DNA of 34,616 nt from an uncultured Clostridia bacterium (GCA_910583755.1 CAJTZO010000011.1:36263-70878), one strand, 5' to 3'; positions 18,013 to 25,522 are shown, counted from the first letter of the stretch. The notes: generated by a model not told the origin, from the letters alone. Translations and numbers: made by a program.

Positions 18013-18891
18013 TTACAATGCATTTTCTAAAAGTGCAATCAATTCTTTTTCCTCAAAGTGATATTCTTTTGCACAAAAATGACAATGTAATGTTGCCTGC
18101 TTATCCTCTGTAATAATTTTTTGTAATTCTTCTTTTCCTATACTAATCAAAGCTTTTTCTACCCTTTCCCTAGTACAGTTACAATAGAAAGAAAGCGGCA
18201 TCCTATCTGTTATTTTTGGCTCTAATCCTTCTAACAATATGTTTAATACCTGTTCTGGTGTTTTTTCCATATCATATAAATCGGTAATATAAGGCATACA
18301 AGCAATATTTTTTTCCAATCGGGCAATGACTTCTTCTTCTGTGTCTGGCATAAGTTGCACAATAAATCCACCAGCATGTTTTACAGAAGTATCCCTATCT
18401 ATTAAAACACCCAACCCTACCGCAGAAGGAGTTTGTTCTGATTGTGCAAAATAATAGGTTAAATCCTCCGCAATTTCACCGGAAACTAAAGCAATTTCGC
18501 CAGAATAAGGTTCTTTCATACCAATATCTTTTATGATTCTTAAGACACCTTTTCCAATAGCACCACTAACATCTAATTTTCCAGAATATTTATCAGGAAT
18601 TTCTACATTTGGTTGAAAAACATATCCTTTCGCTCTTGCTTTATCGTCTGCGGTTACAACAATTCCCTGTAAAGGACCCTCTCCTTTTATTTGTAACGTA
18701 ATTAAGTCGTTTTCCCCTTTTAAAGTAGAACCCATCATGCAACCTGCTGTTAGTAATCTTCCCAGTGCTGCAGTAGCAACCGGGGAAGTATGATGTAATG
18801 TTCTTGCCTGTTGCACCATCTCTTTGCTATAGGCAACAAACGCTCTAACAGCACCATTTGCACCAATCGCCCTTATCAATTCATCTTTCAT
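18013..18891 (-). CDS. hslO: Redox-regulated holdase chaperone Hsp33
   Basis: The 292-residue protein matches Hsp33 along its full length. The C-terminal redox switch has all four zinc-binding cysteines: CxC at 237/239 and CxxC at 270/273. Oxidation of these residues releases zinc and activates the chaperone against aggregation in the cytoplasm. The start follows AGGAGG by about 9 bases; that site lies inside the end of the upstream methyltransferase gene, which it overlaps by 11 bp, so the two are co-translated. Confidence 0.97.
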   Translation of the reverse strand: MKDELIRAIGANGAVRAFVAYSKEMVQQARTLHHTSPVATAALGRLLTAGCMMGSTLKGENDLITLQIKGEGPLQGIVVTADDKARAKGYVFQPNVEIPDKYSGKLDVSGAIGKGVLRIIKDIGMKEPYSGEIALVSGEIAEDLTYYFAQSEQTPSAVGLGVLIDRDTSVKHAGGFIVQLMPDTEEEVIARLEKNIACMPYITDLYDMEKTPEQVLNILLEGLEPKITDRMPLSFYCNCTRERVEKALISIGKEELQKIITEDKQATLHCHFCAKEYHFEEKELIALLENAL

Positions 18892-19678
18892 TTTTTAATT
18901 CCTCCTGTAATACATCACAATCTCCTGTTTTTTGTACTTCTCTTGCTACCACATAAATTCTTTGACTATCCTCTTTTGGTGGTTCAAATGTATAAGCATC
19001 ATAAATTGCAGATAGTTGTAATCCACTTTGCTCCAAAAGTCTTTTTATGGTTGGTATATCATAAGCCTTTTCATAATGATATTCTTCTTTTCTTTCATAT
19101 TTTCCATCTTTTTGTTTGATAAAAAAATTCATATAAAATTCATTTATTTTTTGTTGCTCATCATAATAATTTTCCCATATGTATGCAGCATCTTCTCTGG
19201 TTTCGCCAAAAGAATTCTGTGCTAATAGGTATTTGAATTTATATTCCGTATTCAAATCAAAAATAAAAATTCCTTTGGGATGCAAATAATTATTGACTAG
19301 CCGAAATACTTGTAAAAGCTCGTCCTCCTCCAAAATATAATTTAAACTGTCATACAAACTAATGATACAATTTACTGTACCATATAATTCAAATTCTCTC
19401 ATATCCTGTAAAAGATATAAAATATCTAAATTTTCGGCTTCTGCCTTTTTTTTTGCTTCTGCCAGCATTTCTTCCGAAAAATCAATGCCTATCATATTGT
19501 ATCCCTGTTTTGCTAAAATTTGGCTCACATTTCCTGTACCACAACCTAAATCTGCAATCAATTTTGGGTTACAATTTTCCTTTTCCCATATTTTATAAAG
19601 ATATGCCGTCCACATAGCATAGTCCGTTTCTTCCATAAATTCGTCATAAACAGACGCAAATCCTTCATAGGCTTCCAT
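18881..19678 (-). CDS. Class I SAM-dependent methyltransferase
   Basis: The 265-residue protein carries motif I, IADLGCGTGN (41-50), and an acidic motif II ('MIGIDFSEEMLAEA'), and starts with the 'YDEFMEETDYAMWTAYL' segment seen in many small-molecule methyltransferases of Clostridia and Bacilli. It may bind SAM to methylate an unknown small molecule. It is cytoplasmic, with no membrane segment. It is the first gene of a two-gene operon with hslO, which it overlaps by 11 bp. The substrate cannot be told from the sequence. Confidence 0.9.
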   Translation of the reverse strand: MEAYEGFASVYDEFMEETDYAMWTAYLYKIWEKENCNPKLIADLGCGTGNVSQILAKQGYNMIGIDFSEEMLAEAKKKAEAENLDILYLLQDMREFELYGTVNCIISLYDSLNYILEEDELLQVFRLVNNYLHPKGIFIFDLNTEYKFKYLLAQNSFGETREDAAYIWENYYDEQQKINEFYMNFFIKQKDGKYERKEEYHYEKAYDIPTIKRLLEQSGLQLSAIYDAYTFEPPKEDSQRIYVVAREVQKTGDCDVLQEELKNER

Positions 19679-19707
19679 GCTATTCCCTTCCTTTTTCTTT
19701 TTTATCT

Positions 19708-19735
19708 ATTATAACGTTCTTTCCTAAAATTGCAA
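19708..19735 (-). promoter_or_regulatory. Sigma-A promoter for methyltransferase-hslO
   Basis: On the minus strand TTGCAA (19735-19730) and TATAAT (19713-19708) are 16 bp apart, about 30 bp before the methyltransferase start. Confidence 0.65.
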
Positions 19736-19773
19736 ACGCTTTCTTGACTTCCTTTCTTGAAAAAAAGGAAGGG

Positions 19774-19950
19774 AAAGAACTTTTATGAGAAACTAATGTT
19801 TTACTAAAAATATTAATTTTATAAGGAAAAATGATAATTTTTCTACAAAAGTTTGTAGGATGCAGAATGTCCAGTGGACATTCTGCACCGACCAGAGCGA
19901 AGTGTAGACTGGACAGAGTCCACAAAAAAGGCTTTATAACAGACTATGAT
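19774..19950. repeat. Dispersed intergenic repeat, copy 1 (with embedded palindrome)
   Basis: This matches the element at 24038-24190. The shared left part runs AAAGAACTTT, then GAAACTA, a GTTT block, ATAAGGAAAAA and TTTTTC; the shared right part is a CnACAAAAAA block, CTTTAT and AGACT. Between them this copy carries a 27-nt palindrome (19861-19887: TGCAGAATGTCCA, one G, TGGACATTCTGCA). It fills most of the 290-bp gap between the methyltransferase and the SASP gene. Confidence 0.6.
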
Positions 19951-19969
19951 GTTATTAAAAATAAGTCCT

Positions 19970-20155
19970 TTAAGATTTTTTCTTTTCCTCTTTTTTCTTT
20001 TTTTTCATTAATCCTCCAATCTTTCCACTTTCCTTACTACTCAATCCTTTCCAACCAAACTGTTTAATTTTATCTAAAAGTCCTAATTCTCCTGCTATTT
20101 CATATTTCATTTCCATTGCCTTTTTTTGTTCTGCTGTTAATTCTTTTTTTCCCAT
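19970..20155 (-). CDS. Small acid-soluble spore protein, alpha/beta type (short, Lys-rich tail)
   Basis: The 61-residue protein contains the alpha/beta SASP core: MKYEIAGELGL, matching the GPR protease cleavage region (cut after the Glu of YEIA), and 'GLSSKESGKIGG', matching the conserved 'LTSRxNGxVGG' segment. These proteins coat and protect spore DNA and are degraded at germination. The usual 'MVKKMIEM'-type end is replaced by a run of Lys and Glu. AAGGAG lies 8 bases upstream of the ATG. A sigma-G promoter is expected, but no clear match was found in the leader. It stands alone between repeat copy 1 and the divergent dap operon promoter. Confidence 0.85.
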   Translation of the reverse strand: MGKKELTAEQKKAMEMKYEIAGELGLLDKIKQFGWKGLSSKESGKIGGLMKKKKKEEKKKS

Positions 20156-20249
20156 ATTGCCACTCCTTATTACATTTTTTTCTTTTGATTAGTATTTTCC
20201 CCTTTTTTATTTCTATACTGTAAATTTTTATTTTTTTTGTCAAAAACCT

Positions 20250-20278
20250 TTGACATCATATTCTTTTCATGCTAGACT
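20250..20278 (+). promoter_or_regulatory. Sigma-A promoter for the lysine riboswitch-asd operon
   Basis: TTGACA (20250-20255) and TAGACT (20273-20278) are 17 bp apart, placing transcription start about 15 bases before the riboswitch. Confidence 0.75.
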
Positions 20279-20297
20279 AATAAATAATTCAATATAA

Positions 20298-20463
20298 AGT
20301 AGAGGTGCATATTTCAAAAGTACACAGACAAATGCGATAAGGCGCAAATGAAGTTTGTGAAAAGGGGAATTTGCCGAAGAAAGTGTTAGCCTTATCTTTC
20401 TCTTTCTGGTTGTGCAGTTAAAAGCTGTATGACTGTCACCTTGCAAAAGGTGGAGCGCTACCA
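20298..20463 (+). ncRNA. Lysine riboswitch (L box)
   Basis: The conserved parts of the L box are in order: GTAGAGGTGC, then TTCAAAAGTA, TTTGTGAAAAGGGGA, TTGCCGAAG, the GACTGTCACC segment, a CACCTTGCAAAAGGTG hairpin and the closing GGAGCGCTACC. They line up with the B. subtilis lysC leader as I know it. It lies directly before asd, dapA and dapB, all of the lysine pathway. Lysine binding should favour the terminators that follow. Confidence 0.93.
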
Positions 20464-20514
20464 TGAATCAGTATCAAAACACTGATTTTTTCCGGCGCAA
20501 GTCGGCTTTTTTTA
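20464..20514 (+). terminator. Riboswitch expression platform: attenuator terminator
   Basis: A stem AATCAGT (20466-20472) with ACTGATT (20481-20487) runs into six T residues. A second, weaker CCG/CGG hairpin (20492-20505) is followed by seven T residues. This is consistent with lysine-induced early termination before asd. Confidence 0.75.
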
Positions 20515-20541
20515 TATAAACGTATAGGAGTGAATAACAAA

Positions 20542-21537
20542 ATGAAAAAAGTAAATTTAGCAGTTGTTGGTGCAACAGGTATGGTGGGCAGAACATTTTT
20601 AAAAGTCTTGGAAGAAAGACAACTGCCGATTGACAATTTCTATGTCATGGCATCCAGCCGTTCTGCTGGCTCAACTTTAACTTTTAATGGAAAAGATTAT
20701 ATTGTAGAAGAATTAACCGAACATTCTTTTGATAAACCAATTGATATTGCTCTTTTCTCTGCTGGTGGTGGCACAAGTGCAAAATTTGCCCCCATTGCAG
20801 CAGAACATGGTTGTATTGTTATTGATAACAGTTCTCAATGGAGAATGGACCCAAATGTACCTTTGATTGTTCCAGAAGTAAATCCAGAAGATATTGGCTG
20901 GCATAAAAATATTATCGCAAATCCAAACTGCTCTACCATTCAAGCAATGGTTGCTTTAAAACCTTTAGATGATAAATTTAACATTAAACGTGTGGTATAT
21001 TCTACATATCAAGCAGTATCTGGTGCAGGTGTTGCTGGCTGGAAAGATTTAGAAAATGGTTTAAAAGGAGAAGAACCTAAAAAATTCCCTCATCCGATTG
21101 CAAATAATTGTTTGCCTCATATTGATGTGTTCTTAGAAAATGGATATACCAAAGAAGAAGAAAAAATGATTAATGAAACCAGAAAAATATTACATCATCC
21201 TGAATTAAAAGTAACTGCAACGACAGTACGCGTACCTGTCTTTGACAGTCATAGTGAATCTATTAACATTGAATTTGAAAATGCTTTTGATATGAAAGAT
21301 GTTTTTGAAACCTTAAAAAATGCACCTGGTATTATTGTAGAAGACGACCCACAAAACAACGTTTATCCGTTAGCTATCAATGCTGCTGGTCATGATGAAG
21401 TTTATATTGGTAGAATTCGCCGCGATGAAAGTGTGGAAAATGGTATTAATATCTGGGTTGTAGCAGACAATATCCGAAAAGGTGCTGCAACAAATGCAGT
21501 TCAAATTGCAGAGGTAATTATTAAAAATATGCAGTAA
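20542..21537 (+). CDS. asd: Aspartate-semialdehyde dehydrogenase
   Basis: The start is at the ATG at 20542, with GGAGTGA 8 bases upstream; a GTG at 20530 lies inside that site. The 331-residue enzyme has the NADP-binding GATGMVG (10-16) and the catalytic Cys130 in NPNCST. It reduces aspartyl phosphate to aspartate semialdehyde, the branch point to lysine/dipicolinate and threonine/methionine. It is the first gene of the riboswitch-controlled asd-dapA-dapB operon. Confidence 0.97.
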   Translation: MKKVNLAVVGATGMVGRTFLKVLEERQLPIDNFYVMASSRSAGSTLTFNGKDYIVEELTEHSFDKPIDIALFSAGGGTSAKFAPIAAEHGCIVIDNSSQWRMDPNVPLIVPEVNPEDIGWHKNIIANPNCSTIQAMVALKPLDDKFNIKRVVYSTYQAVSGAGVAGWKDLENGLKGEEPKKFPHPIANNCLPHIDVFLENGYTKEEEKMINETRKILHHPELKVTATTVRVPVFDSHSESINIEFENAFDMKDVFETLKNAPGIIVEDDPQNNVYPLAINAAGHDEVYIGRIRRDESVENGINIWVVADNIRKGAATNAVQIAEVIIKNMQ

Positions 21538-21586
21538 ATAACATTGTTTTTTATACTATTTCATATATAATTTTGGAGGTGTTTTT

Positions 21587-22471
21587 ATGTCTTTATTTAC
21601 AGGTTCTGGTGTTGCCCTTGTAACACCAATGCAAGCAGATGGTAGTGTTAATTTTCCTGTACTAAAAGAATTACTTGAGTTCCAAGTAGAAAACGGCACA
21701 GATGCCATCATTATTTGTGGTACAACTGGAGAAGCTTCTACGATGACAGATGAAGAACAAATTGAAGCAGTTCGTTTTACAGCTGAAACCATTGGAAAAC
21801 GGATTCCTGTGCTTGCAGGTGCCGGAAGCAATGATACTGCTCATGCCATTGAATTGGCAAAAGGTTGTCAAAGTGCTGGTGCAGATGGTGTTCTTCTTGT
21901 TACTCCATATTACAACAAAGCAACACAAAAAGGGTTAGTAAAACATTATACATCTATTGCAAACAATCTTGATATTCCTGTTATCCTTTACAATGTACCA
22001 AGTCGTACAGGTGTGAATATTGCACCACAAACTTGTTATCAACTTTCAAAAGTAGAAAACATTGTAGGTATCAAAGAAGCAAGTGGTAATTTCACAAATA
22101 TTACACAAATTGCAGCTTTATGTGGTCCTGATTTTGATTTGTATTCTGGAAATGATGACCAAAACGTTCCTATTCTTTCCTTAGGTGGAAAAGGTATTAT
22201 TTCTGTACTTGCCAATGTTGCACCAAAAGATTCCCACGATATGGTAGCAAAATTCTTTGCTGGAGATACAAAAGGTGCAGCAGAATTACAATTAAAATCT
22301 ATTGAATTAATCAATGCTTTGTTCTGTGAAGTAAATCCTATTCCTGTTAAAACAGCACTTAATTTAATGGGATTCAATGCAGGTCCTTGCAAAGCACCAC
22401 TTTGTGAAATGGAAGAAAGCAACTTAGAAAGATTGAAACAAGCAATGAAAAACTATGGCTTACTTCCTTAA
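21587..22471 (+). CDS. dapA: 4-hydroxy-tetrahydrodipicolinate synthase
   Basis: The 294-residue protein is a complete DapA TIM barrel. The Schiff-base Lys163 (GIKEASGN), the Tyr135 of YNVPSRTG and the GTTGE motif (45-49) are present. It condenses pyruvate with aspartate semialdehyde, the committed step of lysine, diaminopimelate and dipicolinate synthesis. A GGAGG site lies 7-8 bases before the ATG, 49 bp after asd. Confidence 0.97.
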   Translation: MSLFTGSGVALVTPMQADGSVNFPVLKELLEFQVENGTDAIIICGTTGEASTMTDEEQIEAVRFTAETIGKRIPVLAGAGSNDTAHAIELAKGCQSAGADGVLLVTPYYNKATQKGLVKHYTSIANNLDIPVILYNVPSRTGVNIAPQTCYQLSKVENIVGIKEASGNFTNITQIAALCGPDFDLYSGNDDQNVPILSLGGKGIISVLANVAPKDSHDMVAKFFAGDTKGAAELQLKSIELINALFCEVNPIPVKTALNLMGFNAGPCKAPLCEMEESNLERLKQAMKNYGLLP

Positions 22472-22492
22472 AAAACGTAAGCAAAGAACTTT

Positions 22493-22544
22493 TATACGAA
22501 ACTAGTGTTTCACTGCTGTACGATGAAGTGAAACGGCTCGTATA
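22493..22544. repeat. Hairpin in the dapA-dapB gap (partial copy of the dispersed repeat)
   Basis: TATACGA pairs with TCGTATA and, inside, GTTTCACT (22507-22514) pairs with AGTGAAAC (22527-22534). The left side shares 'GCAAAGAACTTTTAT' and 'GAAACTAGTGTTTC' with the repeats at 19774 and 24038. There is no strong T-run, so it is not an obvious terminator. Confidence 0.55.
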
Positions 22545-22611
22545 GAGGAATGGACAAAAAATAAATTACTGTTGGCTTTTCGTCACTAGGTTTTAATCTT
22601 TTTCTGTTTAC

Positions 22612-22691
22612 AAGCGTATTTTTAAAAAACTTTGGAGGAACTAAAAGTTCCTCCAAAAATTCTTATCTATAGTATTCTTAAAAATACGCTT
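22612..22691. repeat. Nested palindromic element before dapB
   Basis: The outer arms AAGCGTATTTTTAA (22612-22625) and TTAAAAATACGCTT (22678-22691) are exact inverted repeats. The inner 12-bp hairpin is TTTGGAGGAACT (22631-22642) with AGTTCCTCCAAA (22646-22657). It fills most of the 3' part of the dapA-dapB gap. Confidence 0.7.
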
Positions 22692-22735
22692 ATATTCTAC
22701 TATTATAAATAAATATTATGAAAGGAGTCTTTTAC

Positions 22736-23488
22736 ATGATAAAAATTATAATGCATGGTTGTGGTGGACACATGGGACACGTGGTAGCTTCTGTTGTGGA
22801 AAAAGATGCTTCTTGTCAAATTGTTGCAGGCATTGACCTTCGTGAAATACAAGCAGATTTTCCAACTTTCCAAAGCCTCGCAGACTGCAATGTTGCAGCA
22901 GATGTTATTATTGATTTTTCCACTGCTTCTGCCATTCCTAGCCTTTTGGAATTTGCAAAACAAAAACAGATACCTGCCGTTATCTGTACAACAGGCATTT
23001 CAGAAGATGTATTACAACAATTAAATGAAACTAGTAAATCCGTAGCCATCTTAAAATCTGCAAATATGTCTGTTGGGGTAAACCTTTTAATCAGCATAGT
23101 AGAAAAAGTTGTACAAACCTTATATGAAGCTGGCTTTGATATTGAAATATTAGAAAAACATCATAATCAAAAAATTGATGCTCCAAGTGGTACTGCTCTT
23201 GCGATTGCAGACGCTATTCAATCATCTCTTTCTGAAGAAACCCACTATGTTTTTGACCGTTCTCAAAAAAGGGAAAAAAGAGAAAAAACAGAAATCGGAA
23301 TCCATGCGATTCGAGGCGGCACTATTGTTGGTGAACATGACATTATCTTTGCTGGACGTGATGAAATTATTGAATTAAACCATAAAGCAATGTCAAAAGA
23401 TATTTTTGCAGTAGGTGCTGTAAAAGCAGCAAAATTTTTGGCAGGGCAAAAAGCTGGCTTATATACCATGAAAGATGTTATGGATTGA
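22736..23488 (+). CDS. dapB: 4-hydroxy-tetrahydrodipicolinate reductase
   Basis: The start is at the ATG at 22736, with AAAGGAG 8 bases upstream; the ATG at 22718 would put that site inside the gene. The 250-residue protein has the nucleotide-binding GCGGHMG (near residues 9-15) and the catalytic EKHHNQKIDAPSGTA run with its His and Lys. It reduces the DapA product to tetrahydrodipicolinate. Although in line with asd-dapA, it is separated from dapA by 264 bp that hold two large hairpins, so its level may be set partly by that gap. Confidence 0.96.
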   Translation: MIKIIMHGCGGHMGHVVASVVEKDASCQIVAGIDLREIQADFPTFQSLADCNVAADVIIDFSTASAIPSLLEFAKQKQIPAVICTTGISEDVLQQLNETSKSVAILKSANMSVGVNLLISIVEKVVQTLYEAGFDIEILEKHHNQKIDAPSGTALAIADAIQSSLSEETHYVFDRSQKREKREKTEIGIHAIRGGTIVGEHDIIFAGRDEIIELNHKAMSKDIFAVGAVKAAKFLAGQKAGLYTMKDVMD

Positions 23489-23523
23489 TAAAAAGCTATC
23501 AGACGAAAAGAGATGATGTAAGT

Positions 23524-23946
23524 ATGAAAAAATATTTTCATTTTACAAAATTAAAACAAAATTTTATATTGTTTCTACTACTTATGATTTTTTTTATTGC
23601 AATGCAGTGTTATGGTGGTGGTGAGTGGTCTGTTCGTGAAATGATAATAGGAAATTCCATAACCATATTTATGTTTATATTTGGAACTTTAATAACTGAT
23701 TGGTTTCAAATGAAAAATCATGATACTCATCTTGTAGGTATAAAAAAATATTTTCAATTTACCAGATTAAAAGAAGACTTTCACGGTTTTCTCCTATGCA
23801 TAACAATAATGATTGTATGTCAATGGCATGATAATCATTCCATTAAAAATATGATTACATCAAGTTTTATATTTGTCATTACATGTATACTAGGAAGTTT
23901 AATATTTGATTGGATACAGCTAAAAAATGATAAAGTAAAAGAATAA
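23524..23946 (+). CDS. Small four-helix membrane protein made of two tandem repeats
   Basis: The start is taken as the ATG at 23524 (MKKYFHF); the frame extends upstream to a TTG at 23485 overlapping the dapB stop, without a better ribosome binding site. The 140-residue protein is an internal duplication: residues 2-65 and 74-135 both run KKYF-FT-LK-F...LG/T-LI-DW-Q-KN, each with two hydrophobic helices. No family is recognised. It lies 35 bp after dapB and is followed by a terminator, so it is probably co-transcribed. The function is unknown. Confidence 0.7.
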   Translation: MKKYFHFTKLKQNFILFLLLMIFFIAMQCYGGGEWSVREMIIGNSITIFMFIFGTLITDWFQMKNHDTHLVGIKKYFQFTRLKEDFHGFLLCITIMIVCQWHDNHSIKNMITSSFIFVITCILGSLIFDWIQLKNDKVKE

Positions 23947-23965
23947 AGTAATTCAAGAAATTAGA

Positions 23966-23997
23966 GCAGTAAGCTTATAAAACTTACTGCATTTTTT
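23966..23997 (+). terminator. Terminator after dapB and the duplicated membrane protein
   Basis: GCAGTAAG (23966-23973) pairs with CTTACTGC (23983-23990), and six T residues follow. It is the first good terminator after dapB, which supports one transcript for both genes. Confidence 0.85.
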
Positions 23998-24037
23998 AGC
24001 TTGTTAAAAACCTTGAGGGTTAGCCTTCAAACTCCTC

Positions 24038-24190
24038 AAAGAACTTTAATGTGAAACTAGCGTTTCGCTAAAAAGATTGATTTGATAAGGAAAAACGCTA
24101 GTTTTTCCAGCAAAGTTTTTTATCCAACTTTTTTTAAAAAGGCTGGTGGGTGTGGGTAAAACCTACAAAAAAAACTTTATTGAAAGACTG
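24038..24190. repeat. Dispersed intergenic repeat, copy 3
   Basis: This copy has a perfect 12-bp inverted pair inside it: AAACTAGCGTTT near the left and AAACGCTAGTTT in the middle. Its left and right ends match copy 1 at 19774-19950. The 310-bp gap from 23947 to 24256 also holds the terminator at 23966 and a degenerate CCTTGAGG...CCTCAAAG hairpin at 24011-24041; nothing else was seen. Confidence 0.6.
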
Positions 24191-24256
24191 ATTTTTATTT
24201 TCAGCCAAAAAATTAATTTCATTCTATATCTGTTGATAAAAATAATCATTTATTCA

Positions 24257-24661
24257 CTATAGAACTTCATCATTTATTGCAATAATCTTACCATTTTCAC
24301 ATGCTTCTAAGCATAAACTTCTTACCATAAGAGCAAGAGAAATATCCATTTTACCTGCTTCTACTTCTTCATTAGATAATGGTTCAGAACTAATACCACA
24401 TACACCATAATTCATTTCTACTAGACCAAACATATCATCCATAACATACGTAGTAAAATCTGGTGGATACTTAATTACTTGTGAAACATTTTTTAATGCT
24501 TCCTGTTCAAGCTTTTCCATATCTCCAGAATTTTCATCTGATAATACAACAACTACATATTCCCCGATTAATGCAAAACATTTTTTATTATCAAAATAAT
24601 ATTTAAAATGTTTTATTGTTTCTTTTTCTGTTTCACTAAGATTTCTTTTAGGCAATACCAT
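24257..24661 (-). CDS. Hypothetical protein, 134 residues
   Basis: The start is at 24661 (MVLPKRNLSE), because GGGGAGG lies 9 bases upstream; a start at 24679 would place that site inside the gene. The protein is cytoplasmic, acidic and mixed alpha/beta, with no membrane span. A short strand 'CFALIGEYVVVVLSDE' is followed by an acidic helix and a Cys-containing C terminus. No family is recognised. It has its own promoter and stands opposite an orphan BlaI-type gene. Confidence 0.7.
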   Translation of the reverse strand: MVLPKRNLSETEKETIKHFKYYFDNKKCFALIGEYVVVVLSDENSGDMEKLEQEALKNVSQVIKYPPDFTTYVMDDMFGLVEMNYGVCGISSEPLSNEEVEAGKMDISLALMVRSLCLEACENGKIIAINDEVL

Positions 24662-24698
24662 AATTACTATCCTCCCCATCTGTTTTATTATTGACTTT

Positions 24699-24726
24699 AT
24701 TATATTATATCATAGTGTTTTTCCAA
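24699..24726 (-). promoter_or_regulatory. Likely promoter for the 134-residue hypothetical protein
   Basis: On the minus strand TTGGAA (24726-24721) and TATAAT (24704-24699) are 16 bp apart, about 40 bp before the start. A second TATAAT overlaps it (24709-24704). Confidence 0.5.
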
Positions 24727-24923
24727 AGGAAAGAGACTCTATAAAACTTAGCATAACTTAAAACTTTTTTGAAGTTTATATCATTTTTTATAACATATTA
24801 TTTACCTTTTTTTACATATCACATAACTCTATTTAAAAGAGCATTTTTACAAAACTTGCAAAAAATAATGTCACAAAACAAAACCTATTTCTGATTTTTC
24901 GTATCTTTTTATAGCGAAACAAA

Positions 24924-24962
24924 ATTACTAAAATTAATTACTAAAATTGATTCCTAAAATAC
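24924..24962. repeat. Three tandem 13-bp repeats upstream of the BlaI-type gene
   Basis: Units ATTACTAAAATTA, ATTACTAAAATTG and ATTCCTAAAATAC follow each other without gaps. The rest of the 390-bp divergent gap (24662-25051) is AT-rich and holds only the candidate promoters. Confidence 0.6.
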
Positions 24963-25002
24963 TTGTTGCTTTATTAAAATATAACATATTTCATAAATTT
25001 TC

Positions 25003-25031
25003 TTGCTAAAATAACAAATTTACTTTAAAAT
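25003..25031 (+). promoter_or_regulatory. Candidate promoter for the BlaI-type gene
   Basis: TTGCTA (25003-25008) and TAAAAT (25026-25031) are 17 bp apart, about 20 bp before the start codon. This distance to the start is short, so confidence is modest. Confidence 0.4.
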
Positions 25032-25051
25032 AAAAGAAGAGGTGATGGTAC

Positions 25052-25459
25052 ATGTCAAATAAAAGAAATAGTAAATATAACTTATCAGCAACAGAAATGG
25101 AAATTATGGAGTTTCTTTGGGATGCAAATAAAAAATCAAGTGCTTCCGAAATACTAAAATTTTTTAACGAAAACAAAGATAAAAACTGGAAAAAACAAAC
25201 ACTCAATACCTTTTTAGTAAAATTGATTGAAAAAGGTGCTTTGCAATATGATGTATCCAAAAACAAAAAATATTATTTCCCCTCCAATCAATCAGAAACA
25301 AAAACACAACATATTAAATACTGGACTCAAAATTTCATAGAAAAAACATTTGATAACTCTTTGTATCAATTTCTTTGTTCTTTTACAGGGGGAGCCCGTT
25401 TAGATGAAAAAGCATACAACGAATTAAAACAATATTTGGAAGAAGAAACAAATCGTTGA
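25052..25459 (+). CDS. BlaI/MecI-family (penicillinase repressor type) transcriptional regulator
   Basis: The 135-residue protein shows the BlaI/MecI winged-helix domain: 'LSATEMEIMEFLWD', then 'KKQTLNTFLVKLIEKGAL' as recognition helix and 'KKYYF' in the wing, followed by a dimerising helical C terminus. Such proteins repress promoters and are often inactivated by a BlaR1-type membrane peptidase. No such partner or beta-lactamase is nearby, so the target and signal are unknown. AGAGGTGAT lies before the ATG. Confidence 0.9.
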   Translation: MSNKRNSKYNLSATEMEIMEFLWDANKKSSASEILKFFNENKDKNWKKQTLNTFLVKLIEKGALQYDVSKNKKYYFPSNQSETKTQHIKYWTQNFIEKTFDNSLYQFLCSFTGGARLDEKAYNELKQYLEEETNR

Positions 25460-25461
25460 TT

Positions 25462-25522
25462 AAAAAAACCTTGAGAACTTGCCTAACATTTTTTGATAGT
25501 CAATCATTCTCAAGGTTTCTGT
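25462..25522. terminator. Bidirectional terminator between the BlaI-type gene and spoIVFB
   Basis: AAACCTTGAGAA (25466-25477) pairs perfectly with TTCTCAAGGTTT (25507-25518) around a 29-nt loop, with A-runs and T-rich DNA on the flanks. It lies between convergent stop codons. Confidence 0.7.

Noticed and set aside
19680..19925. Minus-strand 81-residue frame between the methyltransferase and SASP genes
   Set aside because: It lies mostly in the dispersed repeat and its palindrome, contains the methyltransferase promoter and has no convincing ribosome binding site.
20267..20636. Minus-strand frames across the lysine riboswitch
   Set aside because: They are explained by the riboswitch and by asd on the other strand.
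24924..24962. CRISPR-like array
   Set aside because: Only three 13-bp units without spacers; no cas genes.
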